DNA from: JALHTV01 sp049510055
GTDB taxonomy: Bacteria; Planctomycetota; Phycisphaerae; SM23-33
Length of the DNA: 31,073 nt
Direction of reading: 5' to 3'
NCBI GenBank assembly: GCA_049510055.1
Contig: JBEKZI010000019.1
Coordinates: 1-31,073, forward strand
Part shown: positions 6,916 to 16,151 of the stretch, in pieces
Layout: each line of letters opens with the position of its first letter
How positions within the stretch are numbered: the stretch's first letter is position 1
The notes under the pieces: generated by a model
The model's input: the letters and a program-made list of their open reading frames with translations, nothing else
What the model was told of the DNA's origin: nothing
The model's database searches: none
Translations under genes and position numbers: made by a program

Positions 6916-8811
6916 ATGCCGATTCAAGTCCTGCCCACGCACCTGGTGAACAAGATCGCCGCCGGCGAGGTGATCGAGCGCCCCGCCAGCCTCGTCAAGG
7001 AGCTGGTGGAGAACGCCCTGGACGCCGAGGCCACGCGGATCGACGTCGCCATCGAGGACGGCGGGCGGAAGCTGGTCGCCGTCACCGACAACGGCTGCGG
7101 CATGGGGCCGCAAGACTTGGCCCTGGCCTTCGCCCCGCACGCCACCAGCAAGATCGCCACCGAAGAGGACCTCTACGACATCGGCACGATGGGCTTCCGC
7201 GGCGAGGCGCTGGCCTCGGTGGCGTCCGTCTCCCACGCCCACATTCGCAGCACTCTGCGCGGGCCGGACGACTCGGCCGCGACGGAAGGCCACGAAATCG
7301 AGGCCGCCGGCGAAACCCTCGGGCCGGTCCGCCCCTGCCCCGCCGCCGCCGGCACGACGGTCACCGTGCGGGACTTGTTCTTCAACACGCCCGCGCGGCG
7401 AAAGTTCCTCCGCACGGCCAATACGGAGCTTGGCCACGTCGGCGAGCAATTGGCGCGGCTGGCGCTGCCGCACCCGCAGGTGGCTTTTACGCTCAGCCAT
7501 AACGGCCGGACGGTCACCGACCTGCCGGCCACGGACAGCACGCTCCAGCGGGCGCGGGACCTGTTCGGCGACGAACTGGCCGACGGCCTGCTGCCCATCG
7601 CCGCCCGCAGCGGGCCGGTGAAGATCGCCGGCCTGATCGCCGCCCCCGCGGCCGCACGATCCAGCAGCCGCTGGCAATATTTCTTCCTCAACGGGCGGTA
7701 CATCCGCGACCGCCTGCTGGCCCACGCGCTGCGCGAGGCCTATCGCGGCCTGGCCGATCCCAGCCGCTGGCCGGCGGCCCTGATCTTCATCACGCTGGAC
7801 CCGCGCGAGGTGGACGTGAACGTCCACCCCACCAAGATCGAGGTCCGCTTCCGCGACGGGCAATTGGTGTACGGCGAACTCCTGGCCGCCCTGCGCGAGA
7901 CGCTCAACCGCAGCGACCTGACGCCGGCCGCGGCCTTGCCGCCCGCCGCCCCGCCGCACGAAGAGAAAGACGTAGAACAATCGCAGACGCTCCATAGCTC
8001 CAGCGACGCAGCGCGGCGGGAATCGATCCGCTCCGCCTTGGCGGACTTTTTCCGTTCGGCCGCTCCGCCGCAACCGCGACTCGATTTTCCGCCTTCCTCC
8101 TACCGGCCGGAGCAACGCCAGCCTCAGGAGACCTTCGCGGCGGACTCCGCCATGGATGCACGCCCCGTGCAGGCTGAACCAGCCGTCGCCGAGGCGACTG
8201 CGACGATGAAAAAAACTTTGGCGGTGGCCGCCGCGCTGCCGGAGGGGGCCATTCAGGTCCACGACACCTACATCGTAGCCGCCTGCGCGGACGGGCTGCT
8301 CATCGTGGACCAGCACGCCTTGCACGAGCGGCTCATCTACAACGACCTCCGCCGCCGCGTGGTCGAGGGCAGCCTGGCCAGCCAGCGGATGCTCATCCCG
8401 CCCGTGCTGAAGGTCACGACGGCCGAGGCCGACGTACTGGGCCGGTCCGGCGAGCTGCTGGGCCGCGTGGGCATCGAGGCCGCGCCCTTCGGCCCGGACG
8501 CCTGGGCCGTGCAGCGGTTCCCCAGCCTTCTAGCCGGGCGCGGCGTCAATGCCGCCGCCTTCCTCCGCGAATTGCTGGACAAGCTCACGGACGACGAGGC
8601 GACCTCCTCCGAGCGCCTGCTGGAAGAAGTGCTGGAGATGCTGGCCTGCAAGGCGGCCGTCAAGGCCGGCCAGCCGCTCACCGCGGCCGAGATGCAGGCA
8701 CTTCTGGCCCGCCGCGAAGAATCCGAGCAGACTTCTTCCTGCCCCCACGGCCGGCCGACCACCATCAAGCTCTCTATCCGCGAATTGGAAAAGCAATTCA
8801 AACGGACTTAA
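6916..8811 (+). CDS. mutL: DNA mismatch repair protein MutL
   Basis: MutL couples mismatch recognition by MutS to strand incision. The 631-aa protein has a GHKL ATPase N-terminus with KELVENALDA (catalytic Glu29), VTDNGCGM (Asp58), HATSKI (75-80) and GFRGEAL (93-99). A Pro-rich linker of about 330-440 leads to the dimerisation domain. That domain carries the endonuclease-type motifs DQHA (465-468) with E471, ACK (577-579) and SCPHGRP (608-614). In the usual DQHAxxExxxxE motif the last Glu is Asn476 here, which may affect metal binding. The ATG follows GGAGGG by 4 nt. Its only near neighbour on the same strand is rpmH, 86 nt upstream. Confidence 0.97.
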   Translation: MPIQVLPTHLVNKIAAGEVIERPASLVKELVENALDAEATRIDVAIEDGGRKLVAVTDNGCGMGPQDLALAFAPHATSKIATEEDLYDIGTMGFRGEALASVASVSHAHIRSTLRGPDDSAATEGHEIEAAGETLGPVRPCPAAAGTTVTVRDLFFNTPARRKFLRTANTELGHVGEQLARLALPHPQVAFTLSHNGRTVTDLPATDSTLQRARDLFGDELADGLLPIAARSGPVKIAGLIAAPAAARSSSRWQYFFLNGRYIRDRLLAHALREAYRGLADPSRWPAALIFITLDPREVDVNVHPTKIEVRFRDGQLVYGELLAALRETLNRSDLTPAAALPPAAPPHEEKDVEQSQTLHSSSDAARRESIRSALADFFRSAAPPQPRLDFPPSSYRPEQRQPQETFAADSAMDARPVQAEPAVAEATATMKKTLAVAAALPEGAIQVHDTYIVAACADGLLIVDQHALHERLIYNDLRRRVVEGSLASQRMLIPPVLKVTTAEADVLGRSGELLGRVGIEAAPFGPDAWAVQRFPSLLAGRGVNAAAFLRELLDKLTDDEATSSERLLEEVLEMLACKAAVKAGQPLTAAEMQALLARREESEQTSSCPHGRPTTIKLSIRELEKQFKRT

Positions 8812-8812
8812 T

Positions 8813-8902
8813 GTAGGGCGTGCAGGTTCCCGCCACGGCGGGGTTCTGCACGCGGGGTTTATTACCTTAGCCGTTCCGCGTGCAACGAGTTGCACGCCCT
8901 AC
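8813..8902. repeat. 90-bp inverted-repeat element (MITE/REP-like) downstream of mutL
   Basis: The outer ends are a perfect 12-bp inverted repeat, GTAGGGCGTGCA (8813-8824) and TGCACGCCCTAC (8891-8902). Inside, GCGTGCAG (8818-8825) pairs with CTGCACGC (8846-8853), and GCGTGCAAC (8878-8886) pairs with GTTGCACGC (8889-8897), so two hairpins can form. There is no coding potential. It may also end the mutL transcript, since the first hairpin is followed by GGGGTTTATTA. Confidence 0.7.
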
Positions 8903-8907
8903 CAAAC

Positions 8908-8916
8908 TGATACAAT
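8908..8916 (+). promoter_or_regulatory. Putative extended -10 promoter of the DUF4238 gene
   Basis: TGATACAAT fits the extended -10 form TGnTATAAT with one mismatch. Transcription would start about 6 nt before the ATG at 8928, and no Shine-Dalgarno sequence is visible, so a nearly leaderless message is likely. Confidence 0.4.
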
Positions 8917-8927
8917 GGGCCCCCAAC

Positions 8928-9905
8928 ATGACGAAGAAACGGCATCATTACGTTCCAACGGCTTATCTCAGACCCTTCTGCGGTGACGATGGCAAGCTGT
9001 ACATCTATCGAAAAGATGACCCGGAGAAGGTGATCCAGCAATCACCGGATAGCGTCGCATTCCACAAGCACTACTATTCGCAGCCTCTTCCCGGCGGTGG
9101 ACACGACCACGACAAACTCGAAGACTTTTTCAGCAAGTGCGAGACCAAATGGCCGGGGATTGTCGAGCAGTTCCGTGCGAGGAAGAACGTCAACAGCCGC
9201 CTCGGTGACATCTTTGCCTTCATCGCGCTTCAACGCGCACGTGTTCCAGCGGCACGGGATGCCTGCGAAAAGATACTGGCAGAGACAGTGAAAGTGGTTA
9301 CCCGCCAAATGGATGCTCAGGGGAAGCTACCGCCGCCACCAAAGGGCTTTGAGGACATCCTCGACCATGTTGATGTAGCCATTGATCCTCACCAATCGAT
9401 CCACGCGATGGTGCCTATAATCAGGGGAATTGGCAAGTTGCTGTGTCAAATAGGGATATGTGTAGCACACAACAAAACGAAAGTTCCGTTCCTGACCAGC
9501 GACAATCCAGTTATATGGTTTGACCCATCGCTTTCAGAAAGCGAAATGCGGCCGTACGCCGTTCGCTTGGGCGGCCCAATAATGCTGCTGTTCCCCGTTG
9601 CCCCTGACCTGATGGTCTACGGTGATTCCTCCATGCAGGAATACTTCGGCCAACATGGACTGTCCTACGGCGAGCAGACGAACGTTCGTGCAGTGAAGGC
9701 GATCAATCAGTATGTTTGCCGTTTCGCGTATGAGACTGTCTTTGCGAGCAAACCTGGATTCGGCGAACTTGTGAAGGAGCATGCCGATGTCTCGCCAGTC
9801 ATCCGCACCGTGACGATCCCTGCGACCAAAGGTCAGTACATTCTGCATCAATATGTGTGGGGCCAACGCATTCGCAAACCAAAGTGGAAGCGAGGCGATC
9901 AATGA
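8928..9905 (+). CDS. DUF4238 domain protein
   Basis: This 325-aa protein opens with KKRHHYVPTAYLRPF (3-17), the N-terminal hallmark of DUF4238, and has FLTSDNPV at 188-195, the second family motif. The family's biochemical function is not known to me. The ATG at 8928 is chosen over an upstream in-frame start because the family motif begins two residues after it and the upstream part lies in the repeat. Base use differs from its neighbours: one sampled 60-base line (9361-9420) is about 48% GC against 75% in a guaA line (10681-10740). Together with flanking inverted repeats on both sides, this points to recent acquisition. No signal peptide or membrane segment is visible. Confidence 0.85.
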   Translation: MTKKRHHYVPTAYLRPFCGDDGKLYIYRKDDPEKVIQQSPDSVAFHKHYYSQPLPGGGHDHDKLEDFFSKCETKWPGIVEQFRARKNVNSRLGDIFAFIALQRARVPAARDACEKILAETVKVVTRQMDAQGKLPPPPKGFEDILDHVDVAIDPHQSIHAMVPIIRGIGKLLCQIGICVAHNKTKVPFLTSDNPVIWFDPSLSESEMRPYAVRLGGPIMLLFPVAPDLMVYGDSSMQEYFGQHGLSYGEQTNVRAVKAINQYVCRFAYETVFASKPGFGELVKEHADVSPVIRTVTIPATKGQYILHQYVWGQRIRKPKWKRGDQ

Positions 9906-9938
9906 AATGGTCGCCGGGATTCTGAGGGACGCCGCACG

Positions 9939-9982
9939 GTAGGTTCACCATGGCCACGCTCCGCGAGGCCATGCCACCCTAC
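9939..9982. repeat. Imperfect inverted repeat flanking the DUF4238 gene on the right
   Basis: The outer arms GTAGG (9939-9943) and CCTAC (9978-9982) and the inner arms CATGGCC (9949-9955) and GGCCATG (9967-9973) pair perfectly, with a mismatched segment between. The outer sequence is the same as that of the element at 8813-8902, though the interiors differ. Confidence 0.55.
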
Positions 9983-9990
9983 TGTAGCAT

Positions 9991-10019
9991 TTGCCTCTCC
10001 GCCCACGTTGGCATATCAT
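9991..10019 (+). promoter_or_regulatory. Putative promoter of guaA
   Basis: TTGCCT (9991-9996) and TATCAT (10014-10019) are 17 bp apart, with 4/6 and 5/6 consensus matches. The leader would be about 34 nt and includes the AGGA ribosome site at 10049-10052. No riboswitch could fit. Confidence 0.5.
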
Positions 10020-10059
10020 ACCCCCTTCGCCGAGCCACCCGGCGGAGTAGGATGGGACC

Positions 10060-11619
<1,560 letters not shown>

Positions 11620-11662
11620 TCCGGCGGCGGATCGATGACCACCCTCGCTTCTTTCACAGCCA

Positions 11663-12979
11663 TTACTTAACCGGGCGCAAGGTCGCGCCGGCCCCGGAGG
11701 CGAAGATCGTCCCGACCCAGGTGTCGAACGTCCAGTGGGCCTGGTCCGCGGCGAGGTCGGCCGGGGGCGGCCCGAAGGTCAGCGTGTCGCTGCCGTTGCC
11801 GGAAAGATAAGGCAGTTTGACTTTTTGGCCGGAGCCTGGGCCGGTGCCAACAAGTTCCGGCTTGCCGCGAACGGTCACCGGCTCGCTGAAGGTCACCCGC
11901 AGGACCGCCCGGGAGCCATCTTCGCCACGGGCGACCTTGACGATCTTAGGCGCGTCGGTCCGCTCGGGATTCCAGGCGCCGTCATAGGCCCAGGTCACCG
12001 TGATCTGCTGCGGCGTGGGGTGGCCGGGGGCCTTGTCGAGGTTGTCGGCGTGCCAAGGGGCGTCACCGCCCTGGCGGTGGCAATTATAGAAGTAGACCCG
12101 GTGCCCCCACTTCAACTGCTCCTTGTCCGGCGGCACGACGTTGACGACGTCGCGGGTTACGTGCGGCGAGAACGTGCAGTCCAGGAAGTAGAACTGGTGA
12201 TCGCGGTGGTAGCGGCCGAGGGGAAAATCGTTAGCGCCGTCGAAGGTGCAGTTCCGCAGGACGAACTTTTTGTTGGGGTCGTCGGCGATGCTGTGCCAGA
12301 CGGCCGCCGACTTTCCCACCTCGTAAAACGAGCTGTCCCGCACGTACGTCCAGCCGCGCGGGCAGAGGAAGTCCACTCGGCCGCGGAAGTGGCAGCGGGC
12401 GTGGTAATGCGTGCCGAGGCCTTGCTTGGTCCACAGGCTGACGGTGTCGTTGCCCTCGCTGAGCAGGTCGCAGTCGAGCGTCACGGTGCGGTCGCCCTCG
12501 CCGTACAGGGCGAAGGCGTGCGTGGGCTGCGTCTGGGTGTTGCGGATGGTGAGGTTCTGGAACACCACGTCGTCACCGTAGACGTTGACCACCGCCTGGC
12601 CGATGTCGTCGGGGTGCTTGGTCCAGTCGCCGCGGGCCAGGGCGAATTCGATGCGGGCTCCCTGGCGGCTTTGGCCGCGGAGGGTCACGAAGGAGCGATG
12701 AATGGCCAGGTGCTCGTTATAGACCCCGTCGCGGATGAAGATCACCACGCGGTTCTTGCCGTTGGGGTCCAGCGAGGCCAGGGCCTTGCCGACGGTCGTA
12801 AAGTCCCCGTGGCCGTCGGAGGACACCACGATGTCGGGTTTGTCCAGCCAGTCGGCGCCGCCCTTGGCGCCCAGGCCGCCCCCTCCCGTCGCGGCGCACC
12901 CGGCCGCCGCAGCCATGACCCAAAAGGAAACACACAACGCAGCCACGGGAAGTCCGATCGAAGCCAATGGTGTCGTCAT
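11663..12979 (-). CDS. Secreted pectin methylesterase (carbohydrate esterase family 8-like)
   Basis: Pectinesterases remove methyl groups from polygalacturonate. The 438-aa protein begins with a hydrophobic signal, MTTPLASIGLPVAALCVSFW, ending in AAAAGC, so it may be a lipoprotein anchored at Cys28, although the lipobox is weak. The beta-helix begins at VVSSDGHGDFTTVGKAL, the usual opening of the family. RVVIFIRDGVYNEHL, then NLTIRN, FRGRVDFLCP (compare the family's GTVDFIFG) and the Trp-rich end follow. The last 110 residues look like a beta-sandwich add-on. The start at 12979 is chosen because GGGAG (antisense 12987-12991) stands 7 nt before it. The gene is divergent from the hexuronate operon, which supports a role in pectin use. 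Confidence 0.85.
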   Translation of the reverse strand: MTTPLASIGLPVAALCVSFWVMAAAAGCAATGGGGLGAKGGADWLDKPDIVVSSDGHGDFTTVGKALASLDPNGKNRVVIFIRDGVYNEHLAIHRSFVTLRGQSRQGARIEFALARGDWTKHPDDIGQAVVNVYGDDVVFQNLTIRNTQTQPTHAFALYGEGDRTVTLDCDLLSEGNDTVSLWTKQGLGTHYHARCHFRGRVDFLCPRGWTYVRDSSFYEVGKSAAVWHSIADDPNKKFVLRNCTFDGANDFPLGRYHRDHQFYFLDCTFSPHVTRDVVNVVPPDKEQLKWGHRVYFYNCHRQGGDAPWHADNLDKAPGHPTPQQITVTWAYDGAWNPERTDAPKIVKVARGEDGSRAVLRVTFSEPVTVRGKPELVGTGPGSGQKVKLPYLSGNGSDTLTFGPPPADLAADQAHWTFDTWVGTIFASGAGATLRPVK

Positions 12980-12991
12980 GTCCATGCTCCC

Positions 12992-13030
12992 AAAAGGGCC
13001 CGCCGATTCTGCCCGCCACGGGCGGGCCCG
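12992..13030 (-). promoter_or_regulatory. Putative attenuator in the pectin esterase leader
   Basis: On the minus strand GGGCCCGCC (13021-13029) pairs perfectly with GGCGGGCCC (12996-13004), and TTTT follows at once (12992-12995), which is terminator-like. The competing hairpin CCCGCC-CGT-GGCGGG (13012-13026) uses part of the first arm and would prevent it. The ribosome site begins immediately after the T run. High local GC makes chance pairing possible. Confidence 0.35.
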
Positions 13031-13061
13031 GCACAGAGGCGGGGCTTTTCTCTCCATGCCC

Positions 13062-13089
13062 TTGAAATACCCAGCGAAAAGCCTATTAT
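13062..13089 (+). promoter_or_regulatory. Putative promoter of the gnd-uxaE operon
   Basis: TTGAAA (13062-13067) and TATTAT (13084-13089) are 16 bp apart, with 5/6 matches in each element. Transcription would start near 13096, just ahead of the palindrome at 13103-13118. Confidence 0.6.
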
Positions 13090-13102
13090 GCAGCGTTTCA
13101 CC

Positions 13103-13118
13103 TGCCTGCCGGCAGGCA
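13103..13118. repeat. Perfect 16-bp palindrome between promoter and gnd
   Basis: TGCCTGCCGGCAGGCA is fully symmetrical. Its place just after the predicted start of transcription would suit an operator. A related CCTGCC/GGCAGG hairpin occurs at 26818-26840, so it may instead be one copy of a dispersed repeat. Confidence 0.5.
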
Positions 13119-13153
13119 TAAGTGACTTAGATTCTAACAAAGGAGCGTACGAC

Positions 13154-14626
13154 ATGCCTGAAGCAAAAGCGGACTTTGGATTGATCGGCCTGGCCGTGAT
13201 GGGCCAGAACCTCGTGCTGAACATAGCCGATCACGGTTTTACGGTGGCGGTTTTCAACCGGACGGTCTCGAAGGTGGACGCCTTCCTGGCCGGTGAGGCC
13301 AAGGGCAAGAGCATTCTGGGGGCGCACTCCATCCAAGAGCTGATCGGCCTGCTCAAAAAGCCCCGGCGCGTGATGCTGCTGGTCAAGGCCGGCCAAGCGG
13401 TGGATGACTTCATCGAGCAACTGCTGCCCCACCTGGAGAACGGCGACATCATCATCGACGGCGGAAACAGCAATTTTCAGGACAGCATCCGCCGGACCAA
13501 ATACGTCGAGAGCAAGGGCAAGCTGTACATCGGCACGGGCGTTTCGGGCGGCGAAGAAGGCGCCCGAAACGGTCCCAGCCTGATGCCCGGCGGCTCGCCG
13601 GCGGCCTGGCCGCACGTCAAGAACATCTTCCAAGCCGTTGCGGCCAAGGTCAAAGACCCCGCCACCGGCAAGGAAGACCCCTGCTGCGACTGGGTGGGCG
13701 AGAACGGCGCCGGCCACTTCGTCAAGATGGTCCACAACGGCATCGAATACGGCGACATGCAGCTCATCTGCGAAGCCTACTCCATGATGGCGGCCATCGG
13801 CATGACGCCGGACGAGATGCACGAGGTGTTCGCCGAGTGGAACAAAGGCGAGCTGAACAGCTACCTCATCGAGATTACCCGCGACATCCTGGCCAAGAAG
13901 GACGACGAAACCGGCCAGCCCATGGTGGACGTCATCCTCGACACGGCCGGGCAAAAGGGCACGGGCAAGTGGACGGTCATCACCGCCCTGGACACCGGCA
14001 TGCCGCTGACGCTAATCGGCGAGGCGGTGTTCGCCAGGTGCCTGTCGGCCATCAAGGAGGAGCGCGTGGCGGCTTCCAAGAAGCTCCGCGGCCCCAAGGC
14101 TAAGTTCAAGGGCGACCGCGCCCAGCTCATCGAGGACATCCGCCAGGCCCTGTACGCCAGCAAAATCTGCTCCTACGCCCAGGGCTACCAGCTCATGCGG
14201 GCGGCGGCGGCGGACTTCGGCTGGAACCTCAACTACGGCGGCGTGGCCCTGATGTGGCGCGGCGGATGCATCATCCGCAGCCAATTCCTCGGCAAGATCA
14301 AAGAAGCCTTCGACAAGAATCCAAAGCTGGTGAACCTGCTGCTGGACCCGTATTTCAAGAGCGCCGTCCGCAAGGCCCAGTCGTCCTGGCGGCGGGCGAT
14401 CACCAAGGCAATCAAGATGGGCATTCCCGTGCCGGCGTTCAGCTCGGCCCTGGCGTTCTACGACGGCTACCGCCGCGAGCGCCTGCCGGCCAACCTGCTC
14501 CAGGCGCAGCGCGACTACTTTGGTGCGCACACCTACGAGCGCGTGGACAAGCCCCGCGGCCAGTTCTTCCACACCAACTGGACCGGCACCGGCGGATCCA
14601 TCACGGCCAGCACGTATACGGCCTAG
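13154..14626 (+). CDS. gnd: 6-phosphogluconate dehydrogenase, decarboxylating
   Basis: This enzyme oxidises 6-phosphogluconate to ribulose 5-phosphate and CO2 with NADP. The 490-aa protein has the nucleotide-binding GLAVMG (12-17) and NRT (35-37; Arg favours NADP), GGNSNFQDS (103-111), the signature GVSGGEEGARNGPSLMPGG (129-147), catalytic Lys191 in KMVHNGIEYGD with Glu198, and the C-terminal RDYFGAHTYER and FHTNW. This is the long, E. coli-type form. An AGGAG site (13141-13145) stands 8 nt before the ATG; the longer in-frame reading upstream is antisense to the esterase. It leads a four-gene unit with the hexuronate genes, so it may be induced by sugar acids. Confidence 0.96.
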   Translation: MPEAKADFGLIGLAVMGQNLVLNIADHGFTVAVFNRTVSKVDAFLAGEAKGKSILGAHSIQELIGLLKKPRRVMLLVKAGQAVDDFIEQLLPHLENGDIIIDGGNSNFQDSIRRTKYVESKGKLYIGTGVSGGEEGARNGPSLMPGGSPAAWPHVKNIFQAVAAKVKDPATGKEDPCCDWVGENGAGHFVKMVHNGIEYGDMQLICEAYSMMAAIGMTPDEMHEVFAEWNKGELNSYLIEITRDILAKKDDETGQPMVDVILDTAGQKGTGKWTVITALDTGMPLTLIGEAVFARCLSAIKEERVAASKKLRGPKAKFKGDRAQLIEDIRQALYASKICSYAQGYQLMRAAAADFGWNLNYGGVALMWRGGCIIRSQFLGKIKEAFDKNPKLVNLLLDPYFKSAVRKAQSSWRRAITKAIKMGIPVPAFSSALAFYDGYRRERLPANLLQAQRDYFGAHTYERVDKPRGQFFHTNWTGTGGSITASTYTA

Positions 14627-14639
14627 GACAAAGCGCCCC

Positions 14640-16130
14640 ATGAATCAGACCGAGGAACTCAAAAAACTGACGAAGCTGGACATTTACCCCGCCAGTCTCA
14701 CCGAGGCGGACGGAGCGACGTATTTCCTGGCCCGCAGCGGCAGCGGCGGCGAAAAACTGGTCGGCTGGGTGGGCAAATCCGCCCTGGCCGGCAAGAAGGT
14801 CGGCTCGCTGGCCGGCAAGGACGTGCAGGTCGGCCCGACCGATCACGCCAACGCTCTGGCCCTCCGCAAAGCCCTGCCATGGACGGCCCCGCGATGCATC
14901 GGCCTGGCTACCAGCGTGGGACTGGGCGACCGATTGGGCCTGGCCACCCCCGGCCACGTCCGCGCGGTCCGAGGCACCGGCCTGGCGCCTATCTTCGCCC
15001 AGCAATCCATCCGCGAAATGACCCGCACGCAGCGCACGGCGGATCAGGTAATGGACTGTGCCACCTGGGGCGTGCTCCAGGAAGGCTACCGCGACGGGTT
15101 CGGCAGCGACGGCGACCACGTCCAGAGGCCCGAGGATCTGGCCGGCGTCGTGGCGGCAGGCTTTACGATGTTCACCATCGATCCCGGCCTGCACGTGGTC
15201 AACCAGGCCGACACGATGGACAGCGCCGCCCTCTCGCAGGCCTACGCGATGCTGGACTGGAAGACCTTCGACACCACCCCGTCGGCCCTTCAGGAAGTGT
15301 ACTGCCGCAGCACGTTCGACCTCGCCGACGGCAGCAAGATCACCTTCGGCGAAGACACCTTCCTGCGGGCGGCGGTGAAGTACGGCGCGGCCATCGTCCA
15401 CGTCGTCAAGATGTATCGCCAGCTCAAGAGCCTCTGCAAGCGGCCGTTCGAACTGGAGGCCTCGGTGGACGAGACCGAGAGCGTCACCTCGCAGGCAGAG
15501 CATTATTTCTTCGCGGCGGAGCTGAAGCGGCTGGGCGTCCAATGGGTATCGTTGGCGCCGCGGTTCGTCGGGCGGTTCGAAAAGGGCGTGGACTACATCG
15601 GCGATCTGGACGTCTTCCGCGCCAGCTTCGCCCAGCACGTGGCCGTCATGCGGACGCTGGGGCCGTACAAGCTGTCGATCCACTCCGGCAGCGACAAGTT
15701 CAGCATTTACCCCATCGTGGCGGAGCTCACCGGCGGGCTGGTGCACCTCAAGACGGCCGGCACGAGCTATCTGGAAGCCGTTCGGGCGATCAGCCGGATC
15801 GACCCGGAGCTGTTCCGCGAGATTTACGAGTTCGCCCGCGGCCGCTACGAGACGGACAAGGCCTCCTACCACGTCTCGGCCGACATCTCCAAGGTGCCGC
15901 CGGCGTCCAGCCTATCCGACGCGCAGCTCCCGGCCACGCTGGACGATTTCAACGCGCGGGAGATGCTGCACGTGACGTTCGGCTCGGTCCTGACGGCCGA
16001 CGGAGGCCAGCGCTTCCGCACGCGGTTCTATGCGGCGTTGGAAAAGCAGGAAGAGGTATATTACGAGGTGCTGGCCAAGCACATCGGCCGGCACGTGGCG
16101 CCGTTCGTCCGCTACGCCAAAAGCCGATAA
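14640..16130 (+). CDS. uxaE: Tagaturonate/fructuronate epimerase, UxaE family
   Basis: UxaE enzymes are metal-dependent epimerases that convert D-tagaturonate to D-fructuronate, joining galacturonate to the glucuronate branch without altronate. The 496-aa protein matches the family in length and in several blocks I recognise: IYPASLTEADGATYFLARSG near the N-terminus, a polar cluster GYRDGFGSDGDHVQRPEDL, ELEASVDETES, and YKLSIHSGSDKFSIYP, which contain likely metal-binding acidic and His residues. The ATG at 14640 lies 13 nt after the gnd stop, with AGGA overlapping that stop. Next come an SDR oxidoreductase suited to the following step and a HAD protein. The family call is made from memory of the family, so the substrate is not proved. 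Confidence 0.82.
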   Translation: MNQTEELKKLTKLDIYPASLTEADGATYFLARSGSGGEKLVGWVGKSALAGKKVGSLAGKDVQVGPTDHANALALRKALPWTAPRCIGLATSVGLGDRLGLATPGHVRAVRGTGLAPIFAQQSIREMTRTQRTADQVMDCATWGVLQEGYRDGFGSDGDHVQRPEDLAGVVAAGFTMFTIDPGLHVVNQADTMDSAALSQAYAMLDWKTFDTTPSALQEVYCRSTFDLADGSKITFGEDTFLRAAVKYGAAIVHVVKMYRQLKSLCKRPFELEASVDETESVTSQAEHYFFAAELKRLGVQWVSLAPRFVGRFEKGVDYIGDLDVFRASFAQHVAVMRTLGPYKLSIHSGSDKFSIYPIVAELTGGLVHLKTAGTSYLEAVRAISRIDPELFREIYEFARGRYETDKASYHVSADISKVPPASSLSDAQLPATLDDFNAREMLHVTFGSVLTADGGQRFRTRFYAALEKQEEVYYEVLAKHIGRHVAPFVRYAKSR

Positions 16131-16151
16131 CCCAAGCTCGAAAGAAAACCC

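Noticed and set aside
6889..8325. 478-codon minus-strand frame opposite mutL
   Set aside because: It mirrors MutL codon composition and has no recognisable domain.
11735..13153. In-frame 5' extension of gnd by 473 codons
   Set aside because: It runs antisense through the pectin esterase; AGGAG and the dehydrogenase N-terminus place the start at 13154.
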